Of a stretch of DNA of 64,000 bases, positions 1 through 10,648 are shown piece by piece. Every line of letters begins with the position of its first letter. The first letter of the stretch is position 1. Under the pieces are notes generated by a model that was given only the letters and a program-made list of their open reading frames with translations, made no database searches and was not told the origin of the DNA. The stretch comes from Hordeum vulgare subsp. vulgare (lineage: Eukaryota > Streptophyta > Magnoliopsida > Poales > Poaceae): the NCBI RefSeq assembly GCF_904849725.1, contig NC_058519.1, positions 577,571,169 through 577,635,168 on the forward strand, written 5' to 3'. Made by a program: the position numbers and the translations under genes.

Positions 1-56
1 AGTAGTAGTAGTAGTAGTAGGGGCAAGCATAAGGAACAAATAGATAGTTGCATGTC

Positions 57-176
57 GGATGCGATCATACCAGCACTAAAGCACCGGATCCCATCAGAAC
101 TCCGAAGTTAAGCGTACTTGGGCGAGAGTAGTACTAGGATGGGTGACCTCGTGGGAAGTCCTCGTGTTGCATTCCC
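57..176 (+). rRNA. 5S rRNA: 5S rRNA, copy 1
   Basis: Variants G60A (box A) and C95G (box C). Confidence 0.94.
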
Positions 177-300
177 CTTTTTAAATATATTTTTGCGCCA
201 CGTGACAAGGATGACGCGGGACCGTGATCTATATGACCTCATTTTCTTATTTTTGACGATTACTGTGTGACATTTCCCACCGCGCTTGACACCCAACGAC

Positions 301-336
<36 letters not shown>

Positions 337-372
337 GGGCAAGCATAAGGAAGAAATAGATAGTTGCACGTC

Positions 373-492
373 GGATGCGATCATACCAGCACTAAAGCAC
401 CAGATCCCATCAGAACTCCGAAGTTAAGCGTGCTTGGGCGAGAGTAGTACTAGGATGGGTGACCTCCTGGGAAGTCCTCGTGTTGCATTCCC
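373..492 (+). rRNA. 5S rRNA: 5S rRNA, copy 2
   Basis: Variant G30A only; internal promoter intact. Confidence 0.96.
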
Positions 493-616
493 CTTTTTAA
501 ATATATTTTTGCGCCACGTGACAAGGATGACGCGGGAGCGTGATCTATATGACCTCATTTTCTTATTTTTGACGATTACTGTGTGACATTTCCCACCGCG
601 CTTGACACCCAACGAC

Positions 617-655
<39 letters not shown>

Positions 656-663
656 GGGCAAGC

Positions 664-667
664 ATAA
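664..667 (+). promoter_or_regulatory. Upstream ATAA element of 5S gene (shown for copy 3)
   Basis: ATAA at -28 to -25, with C at -1 and GC at -7/-6, lies in the leader shared by nearly all units. Plant 5S genes use a TATA-like element near -28, a GC pair further down and C at -1; this leader fits except that the GC lies closer to the start. Copies with -1 changes (C to T or G) are noted in their entries. Confidence 0.6.
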
Positions 668-691
668 GGAACAAATAGATAGTTGCATGTC

Positions 692-811
692 GGATGCGAT
701 CATACCAGCACTAAAGCACCGGATCCCATCAGAACTCCGAAGTTAAGCGTGCTTGGGCGAGAGTAGTACTAGGATGGGTGACCTCCTGGGAAGTCCTCGT
801 GTTGCATTCCC
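692..811 (+). rRNA. 5S rRNA: 5S rRNA, copy 3 (reference unit)
   Basis: Matches the consensus at all 120 positions. The product is the 5S RNA of the large ribosomal subunit, made by RNA polymerase III with TFIIIA/B/C. Internal promoter: box A about 741-755, intermediate element about 758-763, box C about 771-788. The start is set by GGATGCG after C at -1; the end by the T5 runs that follow. The length is that of plant 5S RNA. Confidence 0.98.
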
Positions 812-812
812 C

Positions 813-817
813 TTTTT
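813..817 (+). terminator. Pol III T5 terminator (shown for copy 3)
   Basis: A run of five T begins two bases after the last gene base. A second T5 lies at 825-829 as backup. Nearly every unit has both; exceptions are copy 15 (first run interrupted), copy 99 (first run deleted) and copy 175 (first run only T4). Confidence 0.85.
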
Positions 818-833
818 AAATATATTTTTGCGC

Positions 834-839
834 CACGTG
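834..839. promoter_or_regulatory. CACGTG palindrome in spacer (shown for copy 3)
   Basis: A perfect G-box/E-box palindrome within GCGCCACGTGACA recurs in almost every spacer, about 23 bp after the gene. It is the core site for plant bHLH and bZIP factors, but no role in 5S transcription can be read from sequence. Variants: CACATG after copy 46, CACCTG after copies 163 and 167, and CGCGTG after copies 122, 127 and 132. Confidence 0.5.
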
Positions 840-935
840 ACAAGGATGACGCGGGAGCGTGATCTATATGACCTCATTTTCTTATTTTTGACGATTACTG
901 TGTGACATTTCCCACCGCGCTTGACACCCAACGAC

Positions 936-974
<39 letters not shown>

Positions 975-1010
975 GGGCAAGCATAAGGAACAAATAGATA
1001 GTTGCATGTC

Positions 1011-1130
1011 GGATGCGATCATACCAGCACTAAAGCACCGGATCCCATCAGAACTCCGAAGTTAAGCGTGCTTGGGCGAGAGTAGTACTAGGATGGTTGA
1101 CCTCCTGGGAAGTCCTCGTGTTGCATTCCC
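1011..1130 (+). rRNA. 5S rRNA: 5S rRNA, copy 4
   Basis: Variant G87T in box C. Confidence 0.95.
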
Positions 1131-1311
1131 CTTTTTAAATATATTTTTGCGCCACGTGACAAGGATGACGCGGGACCGTGATCTATATGACCTCATTTTC
1201 TTATTTTTGACGATTACTGTGTGACTTTTCCCACCGCGCTTGACACCCAACGACTAGTAGTAGTAGTAGTAGTAGGGGCAAGCATAAGGAACAAATAGTT
1301 AGTTGCATGTC

Positions 1312-1431
1312 GGATGCGATCATACCAGCACTAAAGCACCGGATCCCATCAGAACTCCGAAGTTAAGCGTGCTTGGGCGAGAGTAGTACTAGGATGGGTG
1401 ACCTCCTGGGAAGTCCTCGTGTTGCATTCCC
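1312..1431 (+). rRNA. 5S rRNA: 5S rRNA, copy 5
   Basis: Consensus gene; spacer has TTTTTCAATA after it. Confidence 0.97.
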
Positions 1432-1612
1432 CTTTTTCAATATATTTTTGCGCCACGTGACAAGGATGACGCGGGACCGTGATCTATATGACCTCATTTT
1501 CTTATTTTGGACGATTAGTGTGTGACTTTTCCCACCGCGCTTGACACCCAACGACTAGTAGTAGTAGTAGTAGTAGTGGCAAGCATAAGGAACAAATAGA
1601 TAGTTGCATGTC

Positions 1613-1732
1613 GGATGCGATCATACCAGCACTAAAGCACCGGATCCCATCAGAACTCCGAAGTTAAGCGTGCTTGGGCGAGAGTAGTACTAGGATGGGT
1701 GACCTCCTGGGAAGTCCTCGTGTTGCATTCCC
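1613..1732 (+). rRNA. 5S rRNA: 5S rRNA, copy 6
   Basis: Consensus gene. Confidence 0.97.
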
Positions 1733-1919
1733 CTTTTTAAATATATTTTTGCGCCACGTGACAAGGATGACGCGGGACCGTGATCTATATGACCTCATTT
1801 TCTTATTTTTGACGATTACTGTGTGAGTTTTCCCACCGCGCTTGACACCCAACGACTAGTAGTAGTAGTAGTAGTAGTAGTAGGGGCAAGCATAAGGAAG
1901 AAATAGATAGTTGCATGTC

Positions 1920-2039
1920 GGATGCGATCATACCAGCACTAAAGCACCGGATCCCATCAGAACTCCGAAGTTAAGCGTGCTTGGGCGAGAGTAGTACTAG
2001 GATGGGTGACCTCCTGGGAAGTCCTCGTGTTGCATTCCC
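1920..2039 (+). rRNA. 5S rRNA: 5S rRNA, copy 7
   Basis: Consensus gene. Confidence 0.97.
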
Positions 2040-2163
2040 CTTTTTAAATATATTTTTGCGCCACGTGACAAGGATGACGCGGGAGCGTGATCTATATGAC
2101 CTCATTTTCTTATTTTTGACGATTACTGTGTGACATTTCCCACCGCGCTTGACACCCAACGAC

Positions 2164-2196
<33 letters not shown>

Positions 2197-2232
2197 GGGC
2201 AAGCATAAGGAACAAATAGATAGTTGCATGTC

Positions 2233-2352
2233 GGATGCGATCATACCAGCACTAAAGCACCGGATCCCATGAGAACTCCGAAGTTAAGCGTGCTTGGGCG
2301 AGAGTAGTACTAGGATGGTTGACCTCCTGGGAAGTCCTCGTGTTGCATTCCC
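2233..2352 (+). rRNA. 5S rRNA: 5S rRNA, copy 8
   Basis: Variants C39G and G87T; shares G87T with copy 4. Confidence 0.95.
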
Positions 2353-2476
2353 CTTTTTAAATATATTTTTGCGCCACGTGACAAGGATGACGCGGGACCG
2401 TGATCTATATGACCTCATTTTCTTATTTTTGACGATTACTGTGTGACTTTTCCCACCGCGCTTGACACCCAACGAC

Positions 2477-2515
<39 letters not shown>

Positions 2516-2551
2516 GGGCAAGCATAAGGTACAAATAGATAGTTGCATGTC

Positions 2552-2671
2552 GGATGCGATCATACCAGCACTAAAGCACCGGATCCCATCAGAACTCCGA
2601 AGTTAAGCGTGCTTGGGCGAGAGTAGTACAAGGATGGGTGACCTCCTGGGAAGTCCTCGTGTTGCATTCCC
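2552..2671 (+). rRNA. 5S rRNA: 5S rRNA, copy 9
   Basis: Variant T79A, next to box C. Confidence 0.95.
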
Positions 2672-2795
2672 CTTTTTAAATATATTTTTGCGCCACGTGA
2701 CAAGGATGACGCGGGAGCGTGATCTATATGACCTCATTTTCTTATTTTTGACGATTACTGTATGACTTTTCCCACCGCGCTTGACACCCAACGAC

Positions 2796-2834
<39 letters not shown>

Positions 2835-2870
2835 GGGCAAGCATAAGGAACAAATAGATAGTTGCATGTC

Positions 2871-2990
2871 GGATGCGATCATACCAGCACTACAGCACCG
2901 GATCCCATCAGAACTCCGAAGTTAAGCGTGCTTGGGCGAGAGTAGTACTAGGATGGGTGACCTCCTGGGAAGTCCTCGTGTTGCATTCCC
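2871..2990 (+). rRNA. 5S rRNA: 5S rRNA, copy 10
   Basis: Variant A23C. Confidence 0.96.
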
Positions 2991-3183
2991 CTTTTTAAAT
3001 ATATTTTTGCGCCACGTGACAAGGATGACGCGGGACCGTGATCTATATGACCTCATTTTCTTATTTTTGACGATTACTGTGTGACTTTTCCCACCGCGCT
3101 TGACACCCAACGACTAGTAGTAGTAGCAGCAGTAGTAGTAGTAGTAGGGGCAAGCATAAGGAACAAATAGATAGTTGCATGTC

Positions 3184-3303
3184 GGATGCGATCATACCAG
3201 CACTAAAGCACCGGATCCCATCAGAACTTCGAAGTTAAGCGTGCTTAGGCGAGAGTAGTACTAGGATGGGTGACCTCCTGGGAAATCCTCGTGTTGCATT
3301 CCC
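3184..3303 (+). rRNA. 5S rRNA: 5S rRNA, copy 11
   Basis: Variants C46T, G64A (box A) and G102A. Confidence 0.94.
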
Positions 3304-3427
3304 CTTTTTAAATATATTTTTGCGCCACGTGACAAGGATGACGCGGGAGCGTGATCTATATGACCTCATTTTCTTATTTTTGACGATTACTGTGTGACTT
3401 TTCCCACCGCGCTTGACACCCAACGAC

Positions 3428-3463
<36 letters not shown>

Positions 3464-3498
3464 GGCAAGCATAAGGAACAAATAGATAGTTGCATGTC

Positions 3499-3618
3499 GG
3501 ATGCGATCATTCCAGCACTAAAGCACCAGATCCCATCAGAACTTCGAAGTTAAGCGTGCTTGGGCGAGAGTAGTACTAGGATGGGTGACCTCCTGGGAAG
3601 TCCTCGTGTTGCATTCCC
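3499..3618 (+). rRNA. 5S rRNA: 5S rRNA, copy 12
   Basis: Variants A13T, G30A and C46T. Confidence 0.95.
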
Positions 3619-3790
3619 CTTTTTAAATATATTTTTGCGCCACGTGACAAGGATGACGCGGGAGCGTGATCTATATGACCTCATTTTCTTATTTTTGACG
3701 ATTACTGTGTGACTTTTCCCACCGCGCTTGACACCCAACGACTAGTAGTAGTAGGGGCAAGCATAAGGGACAAATAGATAGTTGCATGTC

Positions 3791-3910
3791 GGATGCGATC
3801 ATACCAGCACTAAAGCACCGGATCCCATCAGAACTCCGAAGTTAAGCGTGCTTTGGCGAGAGTAGTACTAGGATGGGTGACCTCCTGGGAAGTCCTTGTG
3901 TTGCATTCCC
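3791..3910 (+). rRNA. 5S rRNA: 5S rRNA, copy 13
   Basis: Variants G64T (box A) and C107T. Confidence 0.94.
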
Positions 3911-4106
3911 CTTTTTAAATATATTTTTGCGCCACGTGACAATGATGACGCGGGAGCGTGATCTATATGACCTCATTTTCTTATTTTTGACGATTACTGT
4001 GTGACTTTTCCCACCGCGCTTGACACCCAACGACTAGTAGTAGTAGCAGTAGTAGTAGTAGTGGTAGTAGGGGCAAGCATAAGGAACAAATAGATAGTTG
4101 CATGTC

Positions 4107-4226
4107 GGATGCGATCATTCCAGCACTAAAGCACCGGATCCCATCAGAACTTCGAAGTTAAGCGTGCTTGGGCGAGAGTAGTACTAGGATGGGTGACCTC
4201 CTGGGAAGTCCTCGTGTTGCATTCCC
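4107..4226 (+). rRNA. 5S rRNA: 5S rRNA, copy 14
   Basis: Variants A13T and C46T, shared with copy 12. Confidence 0.95.
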
Positions 4227-4350
4227 CTTTTTAAATATATTTTTGCGCCACGTGACAAGGATGACGCGGGAGCGTGATCTATATGACCTCATTTTCTTAT
4301 TTTTGACGATTACTGTGTGACTTTTCCCACCGCGCTTGACACCCAACGAC

Positions 4351-4431
<81 letters not shown>
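4351..4431 (+). repeat. (TAG)27 microsatellite
   Basis: Pure TAG run in the spacer between copies 14 and 15; most spacers have about 5-13 units. Confidence 0.95.
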
Positions 4432-4432
<1 letters not shown>

Positions 4433-4470
4433 TGGGGCAAGCATAAGGAACAAATAGATAGTTGCATGTC

Positions 4471-4590
4471 GGATGCGATCATAACAGCACTAAAGCACCG
4501 GATCCCATCAGAACTCCGAAGTTAAGCGTGCTTGGGCGAGAGTAGTACTAGGATGGGTGACCTCCTGGGAAGTCCTCGTGTTGCATTCCC
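4471..4590 (+). rRNA. 5S rRNA: 5S rRNA, copy 15 with altered terminator
   Basis: Variant C14A. The first T5 run after the gene is replaced by CAATTTAAAT, so termination would depend on the second T5 in TATTTTTGC. Confidence 0.95.
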
Positions 4591-4714
4591 CAATTTAAAT
4601 ATATTTTTGCGCCACGTGACAAGGATGACGCGGGAGCGTGATCTATATGACCTCATTTTCTTATTTTTGACGGTTACTGTGTGACTTTTCCCACCGCGCT
4701 TGACACCCAACGAC

Positions 4715-4756
<42 letters not shown>

Positions 4757-4810
4757 GAGTAGTAGTAGTAGTTGGGGCAAGCATAAGGAACAAATAGATA
4801 GTTGCATGTC

Positions 4811-4930
4811 GGATGCGATCATAACAGCACTAAAGCACCGGATCCCATCAGAACTCCGAAGTTAAGCGTGCTTGGGCGAGAGTAGTACTAGGATGGGTGA
4901 CCTCCTAGGAAGTCCTCGTGTTGCATTCCC
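4811..4930 (+). rRNA. 5S rRNA: 5S rRNA, copy 16
   Basis: Variants C14A and G97A. Confidence 0.95.
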
Positions 4931-5123
4931 CTTTTTAAATATATTTTTGCGCCACGTGACAAGGATGACGCGGGAGCGTGATCTATATGACCTCATTTTC
5001 TTATTTTTGACGATTACTCTGTGACTTTTCCCACCGCGCTTGACACCCAACAATTAGTAGTAGTAGCAGTAGTAGTAGTAGTAGTAGGGGCAAGCATAAG
5101 GAATAAATAGATAGTTGCATGTC

Positions 5124-5243
5124 GGATGCGATCATACCAACACTAAAGCACCGGATCCCATCAGAACTTCGAAGTTAAGCGTGCTTGGGCGAGAGTAGTA
5201 CTAGGATGGGTGACCTCCTGGGAAGTCCTCGTGTTGCATTCCC
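5124..5243 (+). rRNA. 5S rRNA: 5S rRNA, copy 17
   Basis: Variants G17A and C46T. Confidence 0.95.
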
Positions 5244-5415
5244 CTTTTTAAATATATTTTTGCGCCACGTGACAAGGATGACGCGGGAGCGTGATCTATA
5301 TGACCTAATTTTCTTATTTTTGACGATTACTGTGTGACTTTTCCCACCGCGCTTGACACCCAACGACTAGTAGTAGTAGGGGCAAGCATAAGGAACAAAT
5401 AGATAGTTGTATGTC

Positions 5416-5535
5416 GGATGCGATCATACCAGCACTAAAGCACCGGATCCCATCAGAACTCCGAAGTTAAGCGTGCTTGGGCGAGAGTAGTACTAGGATG
5501 GGTGACCTCCTGGGAAGTCCTCGTGTTGCATTCCC
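5416..5535 (+). rRNA. 5S rRNA: 5S rRNA, copy 18
   Basis: Consensus gene; leader has one C to T change. Confidence 0.97.
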
Positions 5536-5728
5536 CTTTTTAAATATATTTTTGCGCCACGTGACAAGGATGACGCGGGACCGTGATCTATATGACCTCA
5601 TTTTCTTATTTTTGACGATTACTGTGTGACTTTTCCCACCGCGCTTGACACCCAACAATTAGTAGTAGTAGCAGTAGTAGTAGTAGTAGTAGGGGCAAGC
5701 ATAAGGAACAAATAGATAGTTGCATGTC

Positions 5729-5848
5729 GGATGCGATCATACCAGCACTAAAGCACCGGATCCCATCAGAACTTCGAAGTTAAGCGTGCTTGGGCGAGAG
5801 TAGTACTAGGATGGGTGACCTCCTGGGAAGTCCTCGTGTTGCATTCCC
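5729..5848 (+). rRNA. 5S rRNA: 5S rRNA, copy 19
   Basis: Variant C46T. Confidence 0.96.
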
Positions 5849-6020
5849 CTTTTTAAATATATTTTTGCGCCACGTGACAAGGATGACGCGGGAGCGTGAT
5901 CTATATGACCTCATTTTCTTATTTTTGACGATTACTGTGTGACTTTTCCCACCGCGCTTGACACCCAACGACTAGTAGTAGTAGGGGCAAGCATAAGGAA
6001 CAAATAGATAGTTGCATGTC

Positions 6021-6140
6021 GGATGCGATCATACCAGCACTAAAGCACCGGATCCCATCAGAACTCCGAAGTTAAGCGTGCTTGGGCGAGAGTAGTACTA
6101 GGATGGGTCACCTCCTGGGAAGTCCTCGTGTTGCATTCCC
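6021..6140 (+). rRNA. 5S rRNA: 5S rRNA, copy 20, next to retrotransposon
   Basis: Variant G89C in box C. The retrotransposon begins 40 bp after its end, beyond both T5 runs and the CACGTG site, so the gene and terminators are intact. Confidence 0.95.
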
Positions 6141-6175
6141 CTTTTTAAATATATTTTTGCGCCACGTGACAAGGA

Positions 6176-6180
6176 TGACG
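6176..6180 (+). repeat. Target site duplication, left copy (TGACG)
   Basis: TGACG directly abuts the 5' LTR and recurs right after the 3' LTR. Uninterrupted spacers read GGATGACGCGGGA here, so removing the element and one TGACG restores an ordinary spacer. Five bases is the usual length for Copia integrases. Confidence 0.95.
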
Positions 6181-7991
6181 TGTTGGAAATATGCCCTAGA
6201 GGCAATAATAAATTAGTTATTATTATATTTCTTAGTTCATGATAATCGTTTATTATCCATGCTATAATTGTATTGATTGGAAACACAATACTTGTGTGGA
6301 TACATAGACAAAACACTGTCCCTAGTAAGCCTCTAGTTGACTAGCTCGTTGATCAAAGATGGTCAAGGTTTCCTGGCCATAGGCAAGTGTTGTCACTTGA
6401 TAACGGGATCACATCATTAGGAGAATCATGTGATGGACTAGACCCAAACTAATAGACGTAGCATGTTGATCGTGTCATTTTGTTGCTACTGTTTTCTGCG
6501 TGTCAAGTATTTATTCCTATGACCATGAGATCATATAACTTACGGACACCGGAGGAATGCTTTGTGTGTATCAAACGTCGCAACGTAACTGGGTGACTAT
6601 AAAGATGCTCTACAGGTATCTCCGAAGGTGTTCGTTGAGTTAGTGTAGATCGAGACTGGGATTTGTCACTCCGTGTGACGGAGAGGTATCTCGGGGCCCA
6701 CTCGGTAATACAACATCACACACAAGCCTTGCAAGCAATGTAACTTAATGTAAGTTGCGGGATCTTGTATTATGGAACGAGTAAAGAGACTTGCCGGTAA
6801 ACGAGATTGAAATAGGTATGCGGATACTAACGATCGAATCTCGGGCAAGTAACATACCGAAGGACAAAGGGAATGACATACGGGATTATATGAATCCTTG
6901 GCACTGAGGTTCAAACGATAAGATCTTCGTAGAATATGTAGGATCCAATATGGGCATCCAGGTCCCTCTATTGGATATTGACCGAGGAGTCTCTCGGGTC
7001 ATGTCTACATAGTTCTCGAACCCGCAGGGTCTGCACACTTAAGGTTCGACGTTGTTTTATGCGTATTTGAGTTATATGGTTGGTTACCGAATGTTGTTCG
7101 GAGTCCCGGATGAGATCACGGACGTCACGAGGGTTTCCAGAATGGTCCGGAAACAAAGATTGATATATAGGATGACCTCATTTGGTTACCGGAAGGATTT
7201 CGTGCATTACCGGAAAAGTTTCGGGCTCATCGGTAGTGTACCGGGAGTGCCGGGAGGGGTGCCGGGGACCATCGGGAGGGGTGTCACGCCCCAAGGGGTC
7301 TCATGGGCTATGGGAAGAGATAAACCAGCCCCTAGTGGGCTGGAATAAGTTCCCACTAAGGCCCATAAGGTTTGAGAAGGAAAAAACACAAGGTGGAAAG
7401 AGTTTCCAAGTGGGAAGGTGGAATCCTACTCCAAGTAGGATTGGAGTAGGACTCCTCCACCTCCAATTTCGGCCAAACCTTTAGGTTTTGAGGCTGCCTC
7501 CTCCCCTCCCTCCCACCTATATATACGGAGGTTTTAGGGCTGATTTGAGACGACTTTTCTCACGGCTGCCCGACCACATACCTCCATAGTTTTTCCTCTA
7601 GATCGCGTTTCTGCGGAGCTCGGGCGGAGCCCTGCTGAGACAAGATCATCACCAACCTCCGGAGCGCCGTCACGCTGCCGGAGAACTCTTCTACCTCTCC
7701 GTCTCTCTTGCTGGATCAAGAAGGCCGAGATCATCGTCGAGCTGTACGTGTGCTGAACGCGGAGGTGCCGTCCGTTCGGTACTAGATCGTGGGACTGATC
7801 GCGGGATTGTTCGCGGGGCGGATCGAGGGACGTGAGGACGTTCCACTACATCAACCGCGTTCTCTAACGCTTCTGCTGTACGATCTACAAGGGTACGTAG
7901 ATCACTCATCCCCTCTCGTAGATGGACATCACCATGATAGGTCTTCGTGCGCGTAGGAAAATTTTTGTTTCCCATGCGACGTTCCCCAACA
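6181..7991 (+). repeat. 5' LTR
   Basis: Long terminal repeat of 1811 bp with TG...CA ends. It should carry U3-R-U5 with the Pol II promoter. Compared with the 3' LTR, the differences are at 6645, 6707, 6773, 6793, about 7147, 7340, about 7430, about 7792 and about 7860, plus one A fewer in the A-run near 7381. Seven of the nine substitutions are transitions. Open frames on either strand here are not conserved genes. Confidence 0.95.
7518..7525 (+). promoter_or_regulatory. Putative TATA box of 5' LTR
   Basis: TATATATA within CCACCTATATATACGGAGG, in a position of the LTR suited to the retrotransposon promoter. The call rests on the motif and on its presence in both LTRs; transcription was not shown. 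Confidence 0.6.
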
Positions 7992-7992
7992 G

Positions 7993-8005
7993 TGGCATCA
8001 TGAGC
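7993..8005 (+). other. Primer binding site, degenerate, initiator tRNA-Met type
   Basis: TGGCATCATGAGC begins one base after the 5' LTR and resembles the TGGTATCAGAGC complement of the plant initiator tRNA-Met 3' end, with one substitution and one inserted base. That tRNA primes minus-strand synthesis in Copia elements of this group. Confidence 0.75.
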
Positions 8006-9331
8006 TAGGTTCATGCGTAGATGTCTTCTCGAGTAGAACACAAAAGGTTTTGTGGGCGGTGATGTGCGTTTTGCTGCCCTCCTTAGTCTTTTCTTGATTC
8101 CGCGGTATTGTTGGATTGAAGCGGCTTGGACCGACATTACTCGTACGCTTACGAGAGACTGGTTTCATCGTTACGAGTAACCCCCTTTGCTCAAAGATGA
8201 CTGGCAAGTGTCGGTTTGTCCAACTTTAGTTGAATCGGATTTGACCGAGGAGGTCCTTGGATGAGGTTAAATAGCAACTCATATATCTCCGTTGTGGTGT
8301 TTGCGTAAGTAAGATGCGATCCTACTAGATACCCTTGGTCACCACGTAAAACATGCAACAACAAAATTAGAGGACGTCTAACTTGTTTTTGCAGGGTATG
8401 ATTGTGATATGATGTGGCCAACGATGTGATGTGATATATTGGATGTATGAGATGATCATGTTGTAATAGAAATATCGACTTGCACGTCGATGGTACGGCA
8501 ACCGGCAGGAGCCATAGGGTTGTATTTATACTAACATATGTGCTTGCAGATGCGTTTACTATTTTGCTAGGCTGTAGCTTTAGTAGTGATAGCATAAGTA
8601 GCACGACAACCACGATGGCAACACGTTGATGGATGATCATGGTGTGGCGCCGGTGACAAGAAGATCGTGCCGGTGCTTTGGTGATGGAGATCAAGAAGCA
8701 CGTGATGATGGCCATATCATGTCACTTATGAATTGCATGTGATGTTAATCCTTTTATGCACCTTATTTTGCTTAGAACGACGGTAGCATTATGAGGTGAT
8801 CTCTCACTAAAATTTCAAGACGAAATTGTGTTCTCCCCGACTGTGCACCGTTGCGACAGTTCTTCGTTTCGAGACACCACGTGATGATCGGGTGTGATAG
8901 ACTCAACGTTCACATACAACGGGTGCAAAACAGTTGCACACGCGGAACACTCGGGTTAAGCTTGACGAGCCTAGCATGTGCAGACATGGCCTCGGAACAC
9001 ATGAGACCGAAAGGTCGAGCATGAATCGTATAGTTGATATGATTAGCATAGGGATGCTTACCACTGAAACTATTCTCGACTCACGTGATGATCGGACTTG
9101 AGATAGCGGATTTGGATCATGTACCACTCAAATGTCTAGAGAGATGTACTTTTTGAGTGGGAGTTCTTAAGTAATATGATTAATTGAACTAATTGTCATG
9201 AACATAGTCTAATGGTCTTTGCGAATTACGATGTAACCTGCGCTATAGCTCTACTGTTTTTATATGTTCCTAGAGAAAATTTAGTTGAAAATTGATAGTA
9301 GCAACCTTTGCAGACTGAGTCTGTAAAACCG
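8006..9331 (+). other. Retrotransposon leader, no intact gene
   Basis: Stretch of about 1.3 kb between the PBS and recognisable gag. I see no long sense frame and no known domain. Open frames on the minus strand here show no family resemblance. It resembles the long untranslated leader of Angela-type elements. Confidence 0.6.
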
Positions 9332-10020
9332 AGGATTGTCCTCGTTGCTACGCAGAAGGCTTATGTTCTTAATGCACCACTCGGTGTGTTGCACCTCGAG
9401 CGTCGTCTGTGGATGCTATGAACATCCGACATACACATTACTGATGACTACATGATAGTTGAGTGCAAGATACTTGATGGCTTAGAAGCAAGGCGCCGGA
9501 AACGTTGTAAAACGTCACGGAACATAAGTGATGTTCCGAAGAGATGCAATTGTGATTTCATGCTTGTGCCCTTGTTAAGAGGTACTAGACCTCCAACAAG
9601 ATTCTTTGACCACAAAGTAAAGGAGAAAAGCTCAATCGCTGAGCATGTGCTCAGATTGTCTGAGTACGACAATCACTTGAATCAAGTGGGAGCTAATCTT
9701 CCAAATGAGATAGTGATGGTTCTCCAAAAGTCACTGCCACCAAGCTTTGAGAGCTTCGTGATGAACTATGAAATATCAAGGATAGATACAATGATCCTTG
9801 AGCGATTCGCGACGTTTGACACTGCGAAAGTAGAAATCAAGAAGGAGCATCAATAGTTGATGGTTTGGAAAACCACTAAGTTTCAAGAAAGGCGAGGGCT
9901 AGAAGGGATACTTCGTGAAACGGCAAAACAGTTGCTGCGCTAATGAAGAGACCCAAGATTAAACCCAAACCCGAGACTAAGTGCTTCTGTAATAAGGGGA
10001 ACAGTCACTGAGGCGGAGCA
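9332..10020 (+). pseudogene. gag: gag remnant of Copia element
   Basis: The capsid-like protein is degraded. A first piece at about 9332-9418 reads like the Copia gag N-terminal part (an R-I-V-L-V-A-T-Q-K stretch) and ends at a stop. The longest sense frame, 9452-9856 (134 codons), contains the typical gag block with EHVLRLSEY, LPNEI, SLPPSFESFVMNYE and, near its end, KVEIKKEHQ. A zinc knuckle follows at about 9982-10020 but is broken: the first cysteines read C-x-C instead of C-x2-C and a stop follows the histidine. No intact Gag can be made. Confidence 0.85.
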
Positions 10021-10079
10021 ACTCTAGATACTTGGTAGATAAGAAGGCTGGCAAAAGTCGAAAGAAGTATATTTGATAT

Positions 10080-10439
10080 ACATAATGTTGATGTGTACTT
10101 TACTAGTACTCCTAGTAGCATGAGGGTATTGGATACCGGTTCGGTTGCTAAGTGATTAGTAACGCGAAATGAAAGCTACGACATAAACGGAGACTAGCTA
10201 AAGGCGAGGTGACGATACGTGTTGGAAGTGTTTCCAAGGTTGATATGATCAAACGTCGCACGCTGCCTCTACCATCGGGATTGGTGTTGAACCTAAATAA
10301 TTGTTATTTGGTGCTTGCGTTAGGCATGAACATGATTGGATCGTGTTTATTGCAATACGATTATTCATTCAAAGAGAATAATGGTTACTCTATTTGCTTG
10401 AATAATCACCTTCAATGGTTTATTGAATCTCGATTGTAG
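10080..10439 (+). pseudogene. pol: Aspartic protease remnant (pol)
   Basis: The active-site triplet D-T-G is encoded at 10132-10140 in the context VLDTGSVAK, typical of Copia proteases. The following piece at 10209-10439 is open for 76 codons and keeps LPSGLVLNLNNCYLV, matching the region just after the protease core in this family. Stops and frame changes separate the two pieces. Confidence 0.8.
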
Positions 10440-10492
10440 TGTTACACATTGGTGCCAAAAGATACGAGTTAAATGATGATAGTACCACTTAC

Positions 10493-10569
10493 TTGTGGCA
10501 CTGCCGCTTGAGTCATGTTAGTATGAATTGCATGAAGAGGCTCCATGCTGATGGATCTTTACTCACCTG
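10493..10569 (+). pseudogene. pol: GAG-pre-integrase zinc-binding remnant
   Basis: The frame reads LWHCRLSHVSMNCMKRLH, matching the HHCC zinc-binding region ahead of the Copia integrase core, then meets a stop. The two histidines are present; the downstream cysteine pair is not in frame. Confidence 0.75.
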
Positions 10570-10648
10570 ATTTCGAATCACTAGTGACATGCAAATCATA
10601 CCACATGAGCAAGGCCTTGTTTTCATTGAGATGAAACAAGATAGTAAC

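Larger units (their letters stand above)
1..6180 (+). repeat. 5S rDNA tandem array, left segment (copies 1-20)
   Basis: Twenty head-to-tail units of about 292-364 bp, each a 5S rRNA gene transcribed by RNA polymerase III plus a non-transcribed spacer. The array supplies the 5S RNA of the cytosolic large ribosomal subunit. Each spacer carries T5 terminators, a CACGTG palindrome, a conserved 150-bp stretch, a TAG run and a GGGGCAAGC leader. Positions 1-56 are the tail of a cut spacer. Unit length varies mainly through the TAG run. The segment is interrupted at 6180, 40 bp after the end of copy 20, by the retrotransposon. Confidence 0.97.

Noticed and set aside
7052..7484. Two overlapping plus-strand frames of about 100 codons in the LTR
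   Set aside because: Both LTRs contain them, but they overlap each other, resemble no family I know, and an LTR indel shifts one of them. Chance frames in GC-rich LTR sequence.
8191..8715. 174-codon minus-strand frame in the retrotransposon leader
   Set aside because: Antisense to the element with no recognisable domain or composition of a real gene. Some elements carry antisense genes, but nothing supports it here.
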